Assembly (NCBI GenBank): GCA_030150795.1
Contig: JASLFF010000453.1
Span: 1-11,439 of the forward strand
Length of the DNA: 11,439 nt
Direction: 5' to 3'
DNA from: Terriglobales bacterium
GTDB lineage: Bacteria; Acidobacteriota; Terriglobia; Terriglobales; Gp1-AA117
The first letter of the stretch is position 1; every line of letters begins with the position of its first letter. Of the stretch, positions 1-6,984 are shown one piece after another. The translations under genes were made by a program, and so were the position numbers. The notes beneath the pieces were generated by a model. It saw nothing but the letters and a program-made list of their open reading frames with translations. It was not told where the DNA came from and did no database searches.

Positions 1-1505
1 AAATTGCCGAGCGAATTCGCAACCAAGCGTTCAATGATCTTTTTGCGGTCATTTTCGGTTTCATGCTGGAGAAACTCGCGTCCCAGCATGGCGTTGAAGC
101 CGGTATAGCGCTCCTCGATTTCGCCCTTCAGAGTTCCATCAGGCACGAGCGTGAGCTTGGCGCTGCGAAAGACCCCATTAGCCTCCGGAGGGCTCAGCGG
201 CATGTGAATCAGCTCACCGCCCTGCTCACCCACCAGAAGCCCATAGTTGTCCTGCTCGTAATACGGAATCTGCCCGAAAGGCACCACGTCATTGGTGGGA
301 TCAAAGATTAGCAGGTGCCCGAGCTTGGGATGTTCATAGAGCGCAGGCAACGGCATGGAATAGCTTGCTTCGGGCAAGGCTATAGCCAGGATCATGTGAT
401 TGAATGCCCCGGGATTCGCCGGAGTCTTCCCAGTGACCACACCGCGGGTGGCATTCACAATAATGTAATAGGATTTCACGCCGATCTGGGCCAGCATGGC
501 GCTGAACACGGTGGCCTTGTCTTTGCAATCGCCATAGCGGTGGGCAAAGATATCCGACGCGCTGTGCGGTTTGTAGCCGCCAACTCCGATTTCAATGGCC
601 ACATAGCGGACATCATGCTGGGCGAAGCCAGCCAGAGCCTTGATGCGCTGTATCAGCGGCATGCTGGCTGGCGCCAGCTCCTGGACTTTCTGCGACAGGG
701 CGGGGCTTGCGCTGCGAACGTCGGAAGAAAGCCCGGTGTACCAAGTCCCGATGTCACTCCAGTTACGGAAGCTCTTGCCTGGGATCTTGTCGTTGAAGAA
801 GGTAAATACAGCGCCTCCGGCCAGGCCCATGTGAGGCGGCTGCCGCGGCTCCTTTTCGATGCGTGGGATATCAGTAAGCTGCCACTGCACCGCGCCATTC
901 TCCTCAATCGGCTTTTCTTCCTTGTGATTCATCCACTGCGACTGGAAGCGCCAACCTGAGGCGAGGTGCAGTTCGTAATGCGAGCGCTCAACCGGATCCG
1001 TTTCCTGAAAATACCAGGTGTCATGGAAGGTGTACGGATGCTCCGCCTCTTCGTACTCGAAGCCGACCACAGTGCCCACATCAGTTCCCGGAACGCGGAG
1101 GGCCTTGACCTTAGCGTCGGAATAGACCTCATAACTGCTGACGTTCGACTCGAAGACATCAGAGCCCTTGGTTTCGTACTCCTGGCCTTTGCTGGTGATG
1201 CTCCAACCGCGGAGATAGTTGACCTTGGAGTCGCCATTGTAAGAGCGGGCATAAGCGCCCTGGTCCCGCCCTTCGGGCCGCAGAATCCTGATCACGCGCC
1301 GGCCGTGGCGCACAATATCGCCATTCTCTTTTACCGTGGTAACGTTGTCATCCAGCAAAACAACAGCGTTTACGTCATCGGCGTAGCTCTTGGCCGGCTG
1401 TTTGGCCAAAGCGCGCAACCAGTCCGGGACCTCAGCCTGGGCAAGACCGGAAAGACAGATAAAGAGAGCAAGAAAAAAAACTGCGCTAATTGCTTTTTTG
1501 AGCAC
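1..1505 (-). CDS. DUF3857 / transglutaminase-like secreted protein, intact catalytic triad (3' end beyond window)
   Basis: This frame is open from 1505 to the left edge; 501 residues are visible and the C-terminus is missing. Seen: a signal peptide (MLKKAISAVFFLALFICLSG, cleavage near LAQA-EV at residue 24), then a DUF3857-type beta domain at about residues 45-220, then a transglutaminase-like core at about 290-410. The core carries YGDCKDKA with Cys327, FNHMILAI with His370 and IFDPTND with Asp402, which is the complete Cys-His-Asp triad of the transglutaminase/papain fold. Family knowledge: such proteins are exported, and the fold supports thiol acyl transfer or peptide cleavage; the substrate is unknown. 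Start choice: GTG at 1505 has GGAGG eight bases upstream. An in-frame ATG at 1520 adds five residues but has only a weak AGG. The start lies inside the end of the preceding gene, so the two are probably one transcript. It is clearly more distant from the three paralogues upstream than they are from each other. Confidence 0.9.
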   Translation of the reverse strand, partial: MLKKAISAVFFLALFICLSGLAQAEVPDWLRALAKQPAKSYADDVNAVVLLDDNVTTVKENGDIVRHGRRVIRILRPEGRDQGAYARSYNGDSKVNYLRGWSITSKGQEYETKGSDVFESNVSSYEVYSDAKVKALRVPGTDVGTVVGFEYEEAEHPYTFHDTWYFQETDPVERSHYELHLASGWRFQSQWMNHKEEKPIEENGAVQWQLTDIPRIEKEPRQPPHMGLAGGAVFTFFNDKIPGKSFRNWSDIGTWYTGLSSDVRSASPALSQKVQELAPASMPLIQRIKALAGFAQHDVRYVAIEIGVGGYKPHSASDIFAHRYGDCKDKATVFSAMLAQIGVKSYYIIVNATRGVVTGKTPANPGAFNHMILAIALPEASYSMPLPALYEHPKLGHLLIFDPTNDVVPFGQIPYYEQDNYGLLVGEQGGELIHMPLSPPEANGVFRSAKLTLVPDGTLKGEIEERYTGFNAMLGREFLQHETENDRKKIIERLVANSLGN

Positions 1506-3518
1506 TGGTGCTGCCTCCATGCAGTACAGCCTGCTGTTCGTCGCCGGCCTGGACTTTACCAAAGAACGTTTTCAATTCTGAATATTTTTCCACTGGAAAA
1601 AAGATCCCGTTAAAGGCAAGCTGCCGTTGGCTGACAAATTTAATGCCGTCAAAATTGCTCACATTCTGGTATCGGGCAAAAGGCAGCTGAGCATCTTCCT
1701 TCTGTGGAATGCTCTCCAGCGTGAATCCATCTGGAACCTGCACGGTGAAAGCATCGTTATCGGTGAAAGGATACGGGAAATAGACTGGATACTTGCGCTG
1801 GCCATGAGCAAAGGACTGGTTCTCCTTTGATTGGAATAGAAAGGCCGGGATCAGGAACCGCTTGCCGGCCAGAGTAGCGTAATTCGGCACTTCTACATCA
1901 AAGCGCGCCGCCAGCGAAGTATCACTGTTTTCCCATCCTTGGGCCACGTCCATCTTCACCAGCGAGCCTGCGGGGAGCCACTGCTTAAGCTCGTCTTCCA
2001 GGTCTTTCTTGCGGCCGGCTTCATCGCGATCGATTCCGTCCAGGCGGTGTTCCAGAGCTTCCGCGCCCTTGAATTCGAGGACGACTTTACCTTTGAGGGT
2101 GCCATCTTCGCTCAGGGTCATATTCGCGTTTCGCCTGGTGACAGATTTGTCATAGCTCATGGAAGGCGCCTTGATAAATGTGCCGCCCTTCCGATCGAGC
2201 TTCAGCGCATCAATCTCGGTATGGTTCCAGCGGACGAAGCCATAGGGGCAAAAACGCGTGCCCGGCTCCAGATACATGTCCTTGCCATTGAGATTGACGG
2301 CGGCAATTACGCTGTCAATCTGGCGTTGTGAGGTCCAATCGCGGACAAAGAACCGGCGTCTGCGGTCGGGCACCATCACCGGAGAAGCGTCAAAACCGGC
2401 GGAGCGGGCCATAGCGACAAAGAGAAGAGTGAGGTCTTCGAAAGTGCCGTAACCATGTGCCAGGACATCTCCAACATTGTTGTTTCTCTGGATGTGCTCA
2501 GCCTTCCGTTCCTCAAGGGTACGGGGTCGTTCGAAAGTCAGATTGCGCAGTTGCTGCACGCGTTCATAGATTTTGTGCAGCTTCATGCCGGGCTCGGTCT
2601 CGCTACCAATGGCCTTGAGGGCAGCTTCTTTCACACCTCTATCCGCGCCCATATATCTTTCGTAGACCTCGTAATACCGCTTTCCTAAGTCAAGCCATTC
2701 CTTGTCGACGTCCGCTTTTCCCGGAGGGCCACTAAAGAAGATGACGCTGGGCTTGAAATTGTTCTCCGGCGGCATGAACTCTTCAGACTCAAACGGAGGG
2801 ACATTGGTCAACTCCAGGCCGGTGTCGGCGCCGCTGTCACGGAGTTTTTCCTTGAAGTCTTTCATGTTGAGCATCACGTGGCTGATGCGCTCGCCGCCGG
2901 ATTCAAACATGGGCCGGGTGGGGCTCTGGTAGCGCGTTCCCGTGTCGGGTTGGTAGTAGAGACTCTCTTTCACGGTGAACAGTTCGCTCTGAATGTCCCA
3001 CGAATCGCGCACAGGAATCTTGAGATCGATAAGAACAGGTATGTTCAAGATGGTGCGATACTTGTATTCGATTATGCTGCCTACGCTCACCTCTGGCATG
3101 CTGAATGCTCTAGCGGAAAATTGATCCCCCTGCCCTTGAAGACTACCTTCTCGAACACCTTGCCATTGAATTCCACGATGGAACCGTCCGGCTTGATGGT
3201 GCGCGCCTTGAGGTCGCTGATCTCCTCCACAAAATCCCCGATCGTCAAAATGGGAATCTCTACATCTGCGTAGCTATTGCCGCCGGCGAGCGCCTTTTCA
3301 TTCAGGATCTTAATACGCTCATAAAAGAAACAGGATGCCGTATTGTCATTGATGTACTGAGCGTGGTAAAGCCTTACCGCTGAGGCACCTTTGTTACCTG
3401 GCACCTCCTTGTATTGCAGGTCTTGCGGAGTAACAGGCAGCCAATCCTCTTTTTGTGCAAAGGAAGTAAGGGAAACTAGAAAACAAAGAACCAGCAGACA
3501 AGTTCGTACAATTTGCAT
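1486..3518 (-). pseudogene. DUF3857/transglutaminase-like secreted protein, broken by a 1-base frameshift
   Basis: Two adjoining frames make one protein of about 677 residues. Frame A starts at ATG 3518 (GAGG nine bases upstream), with a signal peptide MQIVRTCLLVLCFLVSLTSFA and the first half of DUF3857, and meets TGA at 3087 after KGRGINF (residues 128-134). Frame B carries on from RAFSMPEVSVGSIIEYK to TAG at 1486. The two intact or in-frame paralogues read KGRGVKVLAKAFTMPEV and KSRGIKFVAQVFTLPDV at this point. Restoring one T to the TTTT run (plus-strand A-run 3117-3120) gives KGRGINFSARAFSMPEV with no gap. The transglutaminase-like core has Phe (about residue 360, GYGTFEDL) where the catalytic Cys should be, and the His and Asp positions are also changed (IDSVIA; LEPGTRFC). 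The C-terminus ends in KVQAGDEQQAVL. The ATG at 3099 in frame B lacks a ribosome binding site, so independent expression of the second part is unlikely. A sequencing error in the homopolymer is possible. Confidence 0.85.
1514..1518 (-). promoter_or_regulatory. Shine-Dalgarno GGAGG deciding the GTG start at 1505
   Basis: On the minus strand GGAGG lies eight bases before GTG 1505-1503. It sits within the last codons of the upstream gene and overlaps the G of the alternative ATG at 1520-1518. This favours the GTG start and translation coupled to the upstream reading frame. Confidence 0.6.
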
Positions 3519-3586
3519 CCTGGAAGACCTCAAGCAAAGTGATTTCCAAATGGCGCAATGGTCTTAGCACAAGGGGGGAAGTCAAA

Positions 3587-3620
3587 GATATACACGAAAA
3601 TGGCCGATTTGACCAGAGTT
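3587..3620 (-). promoter_or_regulatory. Candidate promoter of the frameshifted DUF3857 gene (shared element)
   Basis: On the minus strand AACTCTGG (3620-3613) is followed after 20 bases by TATATC (3592-3587), about 70 bases before the ATG at 3518. The same pair of elements stands before both other paralogues. CCCCCCTTG (3578-3570) lies just downstream and recurs before the paralogue at 5664. The -10-like hexamer is reasonable; the -35 is unlike TTGACA. Confidence 0.45.
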
Positions 3621-3665
3621 CCACATCATCTAATAGGAAGTAATCTTGAACTTAAGGGCTTACCC

Positions 3666-3680
3666 CGCCTTGTTAAGGCG
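3666..3680 (-). terminator. Short hairpin at the stop codon of the TAG-interrupted paralogue
   Basis: CGCCTT, a three-base loop AAC, and AAGGCG form a perfect six-pair stem that includes the TAA stop of the paralogue at 3673. G residues follow instead of a T run, so this is at best a weak or rho-assisted 3' end, and could be chance. Confidence 0.2.
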
Positions 3681-5664
3681 CATTGGAATGAGAATGTATC
3701 CCACTTTCCTGATTGGTGATGCCCGTTAACACTGCCTGCTGTTCGTCGCCCGCCTGGACCTTGCCAAAGAAATCTTTCACTTCAGGGTACAGTTCTAACT
3801 TGAAGAAAATGCCATTCACCTGCAATATCCTTTGGGTAACTAACTGTTTTCCATCAAACTGCGCAAGGTTCTGATAGCCCGCATAGCCTATGCGGACAGT
3901 TTGCGCCTGCGGCGTGTTTTCCAGGGTATAGCCCTCCGGGAGCTTGATGTTGACGCGATCCACTTCACCAAACGCGTAGGGAAAATACACAGGATATTTA
4001 CGGTCCACATGCTTGAAAGCATCCATTTGTTTGGCCTGAAAGAGATAGGCCGGAACCAGAAAACGCTTGCCGGCAATAGAAGCGTACCCCGGCATGTCAA
4101 CGCTGAAGGTTGCAGTGAGCGGACCGTCACTGGTTTCCCAGCCTTCCGATTTGGTCATCTTGATGATGGCCCCGGTGGGAAGCCAGCCTTGCAGTTCATC
4201 TTCCAGATCCTTCTTTTTCCCCGCTTCGTCGTCGTCGAGTTCGTCAAGGCGGTGCTCCAGCGCCTCACCGCCTTCAAACTTAACGGTGATTGTTCCCGTC
4301 AGATTGCCGCCGCTATCCAGAACCATTTCCGCATTTCGCCGCGTTGTGGCTTTGTCATACCCGGCGGAGGGCACGGTGATAAAAATCCCGCCCTTTTTAT
4401 CCAGCTTGATCCCCTGGGTTGAAGTACGAATCCAGCGAAGGTACCCGTACGAGCAAAATTTGGTCCCGGGATCAAGATAAATATCTTTGCCCGCCAGATT
4501 GACGACAGCAATCTCTGTAGCAAGCTGTTGCGTTGAAAGCAGCCCTTTATCAAAAAACTTATTCATGCGATTGCTGATGCGCACAATCGAAGCATCGAAT
4601 CCGGCAGAGCGGGCCAATGCTACGAAGAAGCGCGTTATATCGTCACGATAACCGGCGCCCCGCGCAACGACATCACCAGCATTCTAGTTGAACTTAAGTT
4701 TTTCCTTTTTTTGCTCCTGTTCGGTCCGTTCGCGCTCATAGGTCAGGTTCCTGATCTGCTGCGCGCGAGCGTAGAGCTTGCGCAGTTTCTGCTCAGGATC
4801 GGTTTCATTTCCAATGGCGTCCGCCGCAGCCTGGCTGATCTCCTTGCGATTGCCGATAAAATGTTCGGCTTCGTCATTCCATCTGCGTCCGGCATCCTGC
4901 CAGAACTTATCTGGAGTGGAATTTCCCGTGGTGATGTAAAAGAACCGCATTTGGGGCTTGATGTCATCTTCCGGCGGCATGTACCCTTCCGATTCGAAGG
5001 CCGGCATGTTCTCAAGTTCCAGTTCATACCCTTCGCCCTTTTGCAGCGGTTTGATGTTGTTTGGCATGTGCGAATACAAAGCTGCCACCCGATACCCGCC
5101 CTCAAGGCCCTCTATCTGGCCGGAAAATGCCTTCATGCGGAAGCTTTCTTTCACGGTATAAAGTGCATGCTGAATGGTCCAGGAGTTATTGCTAACAGTA
5201 ACGTACCCTGGCGTGTCTACGTGGAATTTATACTCAATAATGCTGCCTACGTTGACCTCCGGCATGGTGAATGCTTTGGCCAAGACCTTCACGCCCCGCC
5301 CTTTGATGACAGTCTTTTGAAATGGCTTGCCGGTAAACTCCGTGATCCTGCCGTCCGGCTGTATGGTGCGCGCCTTGAGGCCGGAAATAGACCCTTCCGG
5401 CGGTACAATCAATTCCACGTCTGCGTGGCTCTTCCCCTTTTCATTCAATATCTTGATGCGAACGTAAAAAAATTCAGTCGCTTCCTGATCATTGATGAAA
5501 TCGGCGTAATAGAGCTGGACGGCATCCGCCCCGGGATTGCCCGGGACCTGCTTCATCTCCAGGTCGTGCTGGGTAATGGGCTGCCAGTCTTCCTTTTGCG
5601 CCTGCGCGGGCGCAATGAAAACCGCCAAAAGAGCAACTGAAAACAATAACCGGATGGGACTCAC
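3673..5664 (-). pseudogene. DUF3857/transglutaminase-like secreted protein with an in-frame TAG
   Basis: One continuous frame of 664 codons holds a single TAG at 4686-4684 (codon 327). Upstream are a signal peptide (MSPIRLLFSVALLAVFIAPA, cleaved near QA-Q) and a complete DUF3857 domain (about residues 35-200). The part after the TAG, NAGDVVARGAGYRDDITRFF onward, is the transglutaminase-like core and C-terminal block, ending with KVQAGDEQQAVL near the C-terminus. At the stop the paralogues read IQRNNNVGDV and LKRNAAAQEV, so LKFN-stop-NAGDV is a simple nonsense substitution with no lost sequence. The core would lack the triad Cys (Arg about 340) and His; an Asp in LDPGTKFC remains. Start choice: GTG at 5664 has TGAGG five bases upstream and gives a clean signal peptide; a TTG at 5685 is in frame but less likely. 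A truncated DUF3857-only protein of 326 residues could still be made and exported. Confidence 0.85.
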
Positions 5665-5704
5665 AAACACCTCAGCACAGTTCAAGGGGGGATTGATTGC
5701 AAAC

Positions 5705-5736
5705 TATATAACAAGAAAGGCAATCTGGCCAGAGTT
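5705..5736 (-). promoter_or_regulatory. Candidate promoter of the TAG-interrupted paralogue (shared element)
   Basis: On the minus strand AACTCTGG (5736-5729) is followed after 18 bases by TATATA (5710-5705), about 40 bases before GTG 5664. CCCCCCTTG (5691-5683) lies in the presumed leader, as in the paralogue starting at 3518. The agreement between the two upstream regions indicates that they were duplicated together. Confidence 0.45.
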
Positions 5737-5749
5737 TCTGGTTGTTCGG

Positions 5750-5820
5750 TAAACCTACCACCGAGGCACAGAGACACGGAGAAGAGCAGAAGAGAATTGC
5801 CAAAATTGCCAGGACTGCCA
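5750..5820. repeat. Intergenic repeat, copy 1 (ACCACCGAGGCACAGAG type)
   Basis: Beginning with AAACCTACCACCGAGGCAC at 5752, this stretch has the GAG/CAC-periodic form common in intergenic spacers of many bacteria, followed by a run of TTGCCA-type units (AATTGCCA, AAATTGCCA, GGACTGCCA). A related copy lies at 6866-6955. It has no coding potential. It was recognised by eye, so the edges are approximate. Confidence 0.55.
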
Positions 5821-6081
5821 AAAATTTAAAATGAATACCAAAAACTACAAGTGTCTCAATTTGGCAGGGATTGTCTTTTTCCTCTCAAATCATTTTTGTT
5901 TTCCATGGGCAATGGAAGAGGAAAATAGCTTCAGTAGAATTCCCCGACGCGGCATGGTTAGAGGACGCCCTGCCGAGATATTCGGCTCGTCCTTAGTCCC
6001 ATTCGCTTCCACGGACTCGCTCAAGAGGACAGGAGAAAAAAGGTTTCCAAGAGAATGCCCTGTACAGTATTGTGAGTGACA
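5821..6081. other. Gene-free stretch, no convincing content
   Basis: An 82-codon plus-strand ORF at 5831-6079 has no ribosome binding site, and its Cys-, Arg- and Ser-rich translation matches no family I recognise, so I do not call it. An inverted repeat CTGCCAAA (5815-5822) / TTTGGCAG (5860-5867) spans its left edge. AGGTTTCC (6041-6048) pairs with GGAAACCT (6154-6161) across the palindromic segment to the right. Otherwise I see nothing here. Confidence 0.4.
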
Positions 6082-6150
6082 CATCCCTCGGGATGCTTCG
6101 ACTCTGCGCTCGTCCCTCAAGCGGAACTTGCGCGCCGCTCAGCACGACAG
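6082..6150. repeat. Probable interspersed intergenic repeat (CATCCC-TC-GGGATG, CTTCGACT ... CGCTCAGCACGACAG)
   Basis: A 14-base palindrome CATCCCTCGGGATG (6082-6095) is followed by CTTCGACTCTGCGCT and, about 30 bases later, by CGCTCAGCACGACAGG. The phrase CTTCGACTnCGCTCAGnAnGACA is a widely scattered intergenic motif; here it appears split by an extra segment of about 30 bases. Classification rests on memory of the motif only. Confidence 0.35.
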
Positions 6151-6249
6151 GGGGGAAACCTGGTCAAACTGGGACACTACCGCAGTTTCGGCAGTAGTTA
6201 AGTTTGCACGCAATTTGATGGCTGACGCGAGGCACCCGTCGAAAGCTTC

Positions 6250-6465
6250 TTATCGCTTGTAGAGATCGAAGAAATCGCGGGGACTTACTTTGAGAGCGCG
6301 TGCAAGCTGAAGGATATTATCAAGACAGATATTTTGTTTTCCGCGTTCCACTTCCCCGACGAAATTACGATTGACCTTTATCATGGCGCCCAGCTTTTCC
6401 TGGGACAGGTGCCGTTCCGTGCGCATGGCACGCAGACGTGCGCCGAAAGGTGAGCGGGAATCCAC
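6250..6465 (-). CDS. Small XRE-family helix-turn-helix regulator
   Basis: The product is 71 residues, almost exactly one HTH_3/Cro-C1 domain. Seen: the family pattern with the first helix FGARLRAMRTERHL (7-20), the helix-turn-helix SQEKLGAMIKVNRNFVGEVE (21-40), the RGKQN turn, and the closing helices NILQLARALKVSPRDFF (50-66). It has no sensor or oligomerisation domain, so it is a minimal DNA-binding protein, probably a dimeric repressor. The start is GTG at 6465; an in-frame TAA lies two codons upstream, so it cannot extend further, and no strong Shine-Dalgarno is visible. A near-perfect palindrome 48-72 bases upstream is a likely operator and suggests autoregulation. No toxin, restriction or phage partner is next to it, so its target is unknown. 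Confidence 0.85.
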   Translation of the reverse strand: MDSRSPFGARLRAMRTERHLSQEKLGAMIKVNRNFVGEVERGKQNICLDNILQLARALKVSPRDFFDLYKR

Positions 6466-6512
6466 GGATTAGCATCTTGCGGCTTGCCATAAAAACTTTC
6501 TACACCGATATA

Positions 6513-6537
6513 CAATGACATGTTATACATGTTATTG
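6513..6537. promoter_or_regulatory. 25-bp near-perfect palindrome, candidate operator of the XRE regulator
   Basis: The arms CAATGACATGT (6513-6523) and ACATGTTATTG (6527-6537) are inverted with a single mismatch around the three-base centre TAT. The core is two ACATGT boxes, each itself palindromic. The site lies between the minus-strand regulator (start 6465) and a doubtful plus-strand ORF (6552). Its AT-rich TATA-containing centre could overlap a promoter in either direction. Confidence 0.55.
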
Positions 6538-6551
6538 GCTCTGCCCGTCCA

Positions 6552-6770
6552 ATGATCGTTAACGCGTTTGCTGGACCGAGGACGACGGCATTTATTGTTG
6601 CGGACATACCCACCTTTGGTGTCCGCGAAAGCGATGAACTGCCTTGTCCCCGGATGGCGGGAGCTTTATGCGAGCTAATGAAGCCTGAGACTTCCGCTCT
6701 CTTACGAATCGGGGAATTCATCAATTTTTCTCGAAGCGTTGCAAGAGATGGGCTGGAGTTGGCGCAATAA
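6552..6770 (+). CDS. Doubtful small plus-strand ORF, hypothetical
   Basis: A 72-codon ORF begins 15 bases after the palindrome and is read away from the XRE gene. The translation (MIVNAFAGPRTTAFIVADIP...) matches no family I know, has no signal peptide or membrane segment, and lacks a ribosome binding site. The only support is position: it is divergent from a regulator and followed at 6834-6865 by a strong terminator on the same strand. That terminator implies plus-strand transcription, but the transcript could equally be non-coding. A minus-strand ORF at 6500-6724 covers much of the same DNA and is no more convincing. Confidence 0.25.
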   Translation: MIVNAFAGPRTTAFIVADIPTFGVRESDELPCPRMAGALCELMKPETSALLRIGEFINFSRSVARDGLELAQ

Positions 6771-6780
6771 AGCTCAAGGA

Positions 6781-6811
6781 GGCGTGACCCGTCCCGCTAA
6801 CGGTGAACGCC
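6781..6811 (+). other. Stem-loop ahead of the plus-strand terminator
   Basis: GGCGT (6781-6785) pairs with ACGCC (6807-6811) and CCGT (6789-6792) with ACGG (6800-6803), separated by a symmetric GAC/TGA internal loop that could form tandem G-A pairs. AAGGAGG (6776-6782) overlaps the 5' side. It may be the body of a small RNA or part of a leader; no known RNA family was recognised. Confidence 0.3.
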
Positions 6812-6833
6812 GATTCAGGAGCCGCCATGGAAG

Positions 6834-6865
6834 CGCGGAGAGTAAAAAGGCTCTCCGCGTTTTTT
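6834..6865 (+). terminator. Strong rho-independent terminator, plus strand
   Basis: CGCGGAGAG (6834-6842) and CTCTCCGCG (6851-6859) form a perfect nine-pair stem with an eight-base loop, followed at once by six T (6860-6865). The T run makes it directional for plus-strand transcripts, although every secure gene nearby is on the minus strand. Confidence 0.85.
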
Positions 6866-6955
6866 AAAACCTACCACGGAGTCACGGAGAAAACCCAAAG
6901 AACTTAACCGCAAAGAGCACGAAGGAACACAAAGAGATTGCCAGGATCGCCGGCA
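6866..6955. repeat. Intergenic repeat, copy 2 (ACCACGGAGTCACGGAG type)
   Basis: It starts AAACCTACCACGGAGTCAC (6867), passes through AACCGCAAAGAGCACGAAGG, and ends AGATTGCCAGGATCGCC. It shares the opening ACCAC.GAG.CAC.GAG and the closing ATTGCCAGGA with the copy at 5750-5820. The two copies sit near the two ends of the interval between paralogues. Confidence 0.55.
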
Positions 6956-6984
6956 GTGATACCCAACGCGCCGATATCCCCAGC

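Noticed and set aside
315..959. Long plus-strand ORFs at 315-959 and 966-1613
   Set aside because: They lie antisense to the DUF3857/transglutaminase frame at 1-1505, which has a signal peptide and a full catalytic triad; their translations resemble no protein family.
3087..3099. The two frames at 3087-3518 and 1486-3099 as two separate genes
   Set aside because: Together they align end to end with single-frame sister proteins, and the second has no ribosome binding site or signal peptide of its own.
4684..4686. TAG as a sense codon (amber recoding)
   Set aside because: TAG is the ordinary stop of the TolC-family gene (9180) and of the paralogue ending at 1486, so genome-wide reassignment is unlikely. 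A nonsense change in one copy is simpler.
4711..5640. 309-codon plus-strand ORF, with similar ones at 1939-2331, 2878-3273, 3901-4422, 7990-8700 and 9999-10796
   Set aside because: All are antisense shadows of the well-supported minus-strand genes.
5831..6079. 82-codon plus-strand ORF in the gene-poor interval
   Set aside because: It has no Shine-Dalgarno, overlaps an inverted repeat and runs into a repeat motif; its translation is unlike any known family.
6827..6907. 26-residue ORF with AGGAG before ATG as a real gene
   Set aside because: The plus-strand terminator at 6834-6865 would end the transcript inside it, and the rest lies in an intergenic repeat; kept only as a possible attenuator feature.
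5750..6955. CRISPR array or insertion-sequence ends
   Set aside because: The repeats are few, degenerate and unevenly spaced, with no cas or transposase gene and no clear terminal inverted repeats with target duplications.
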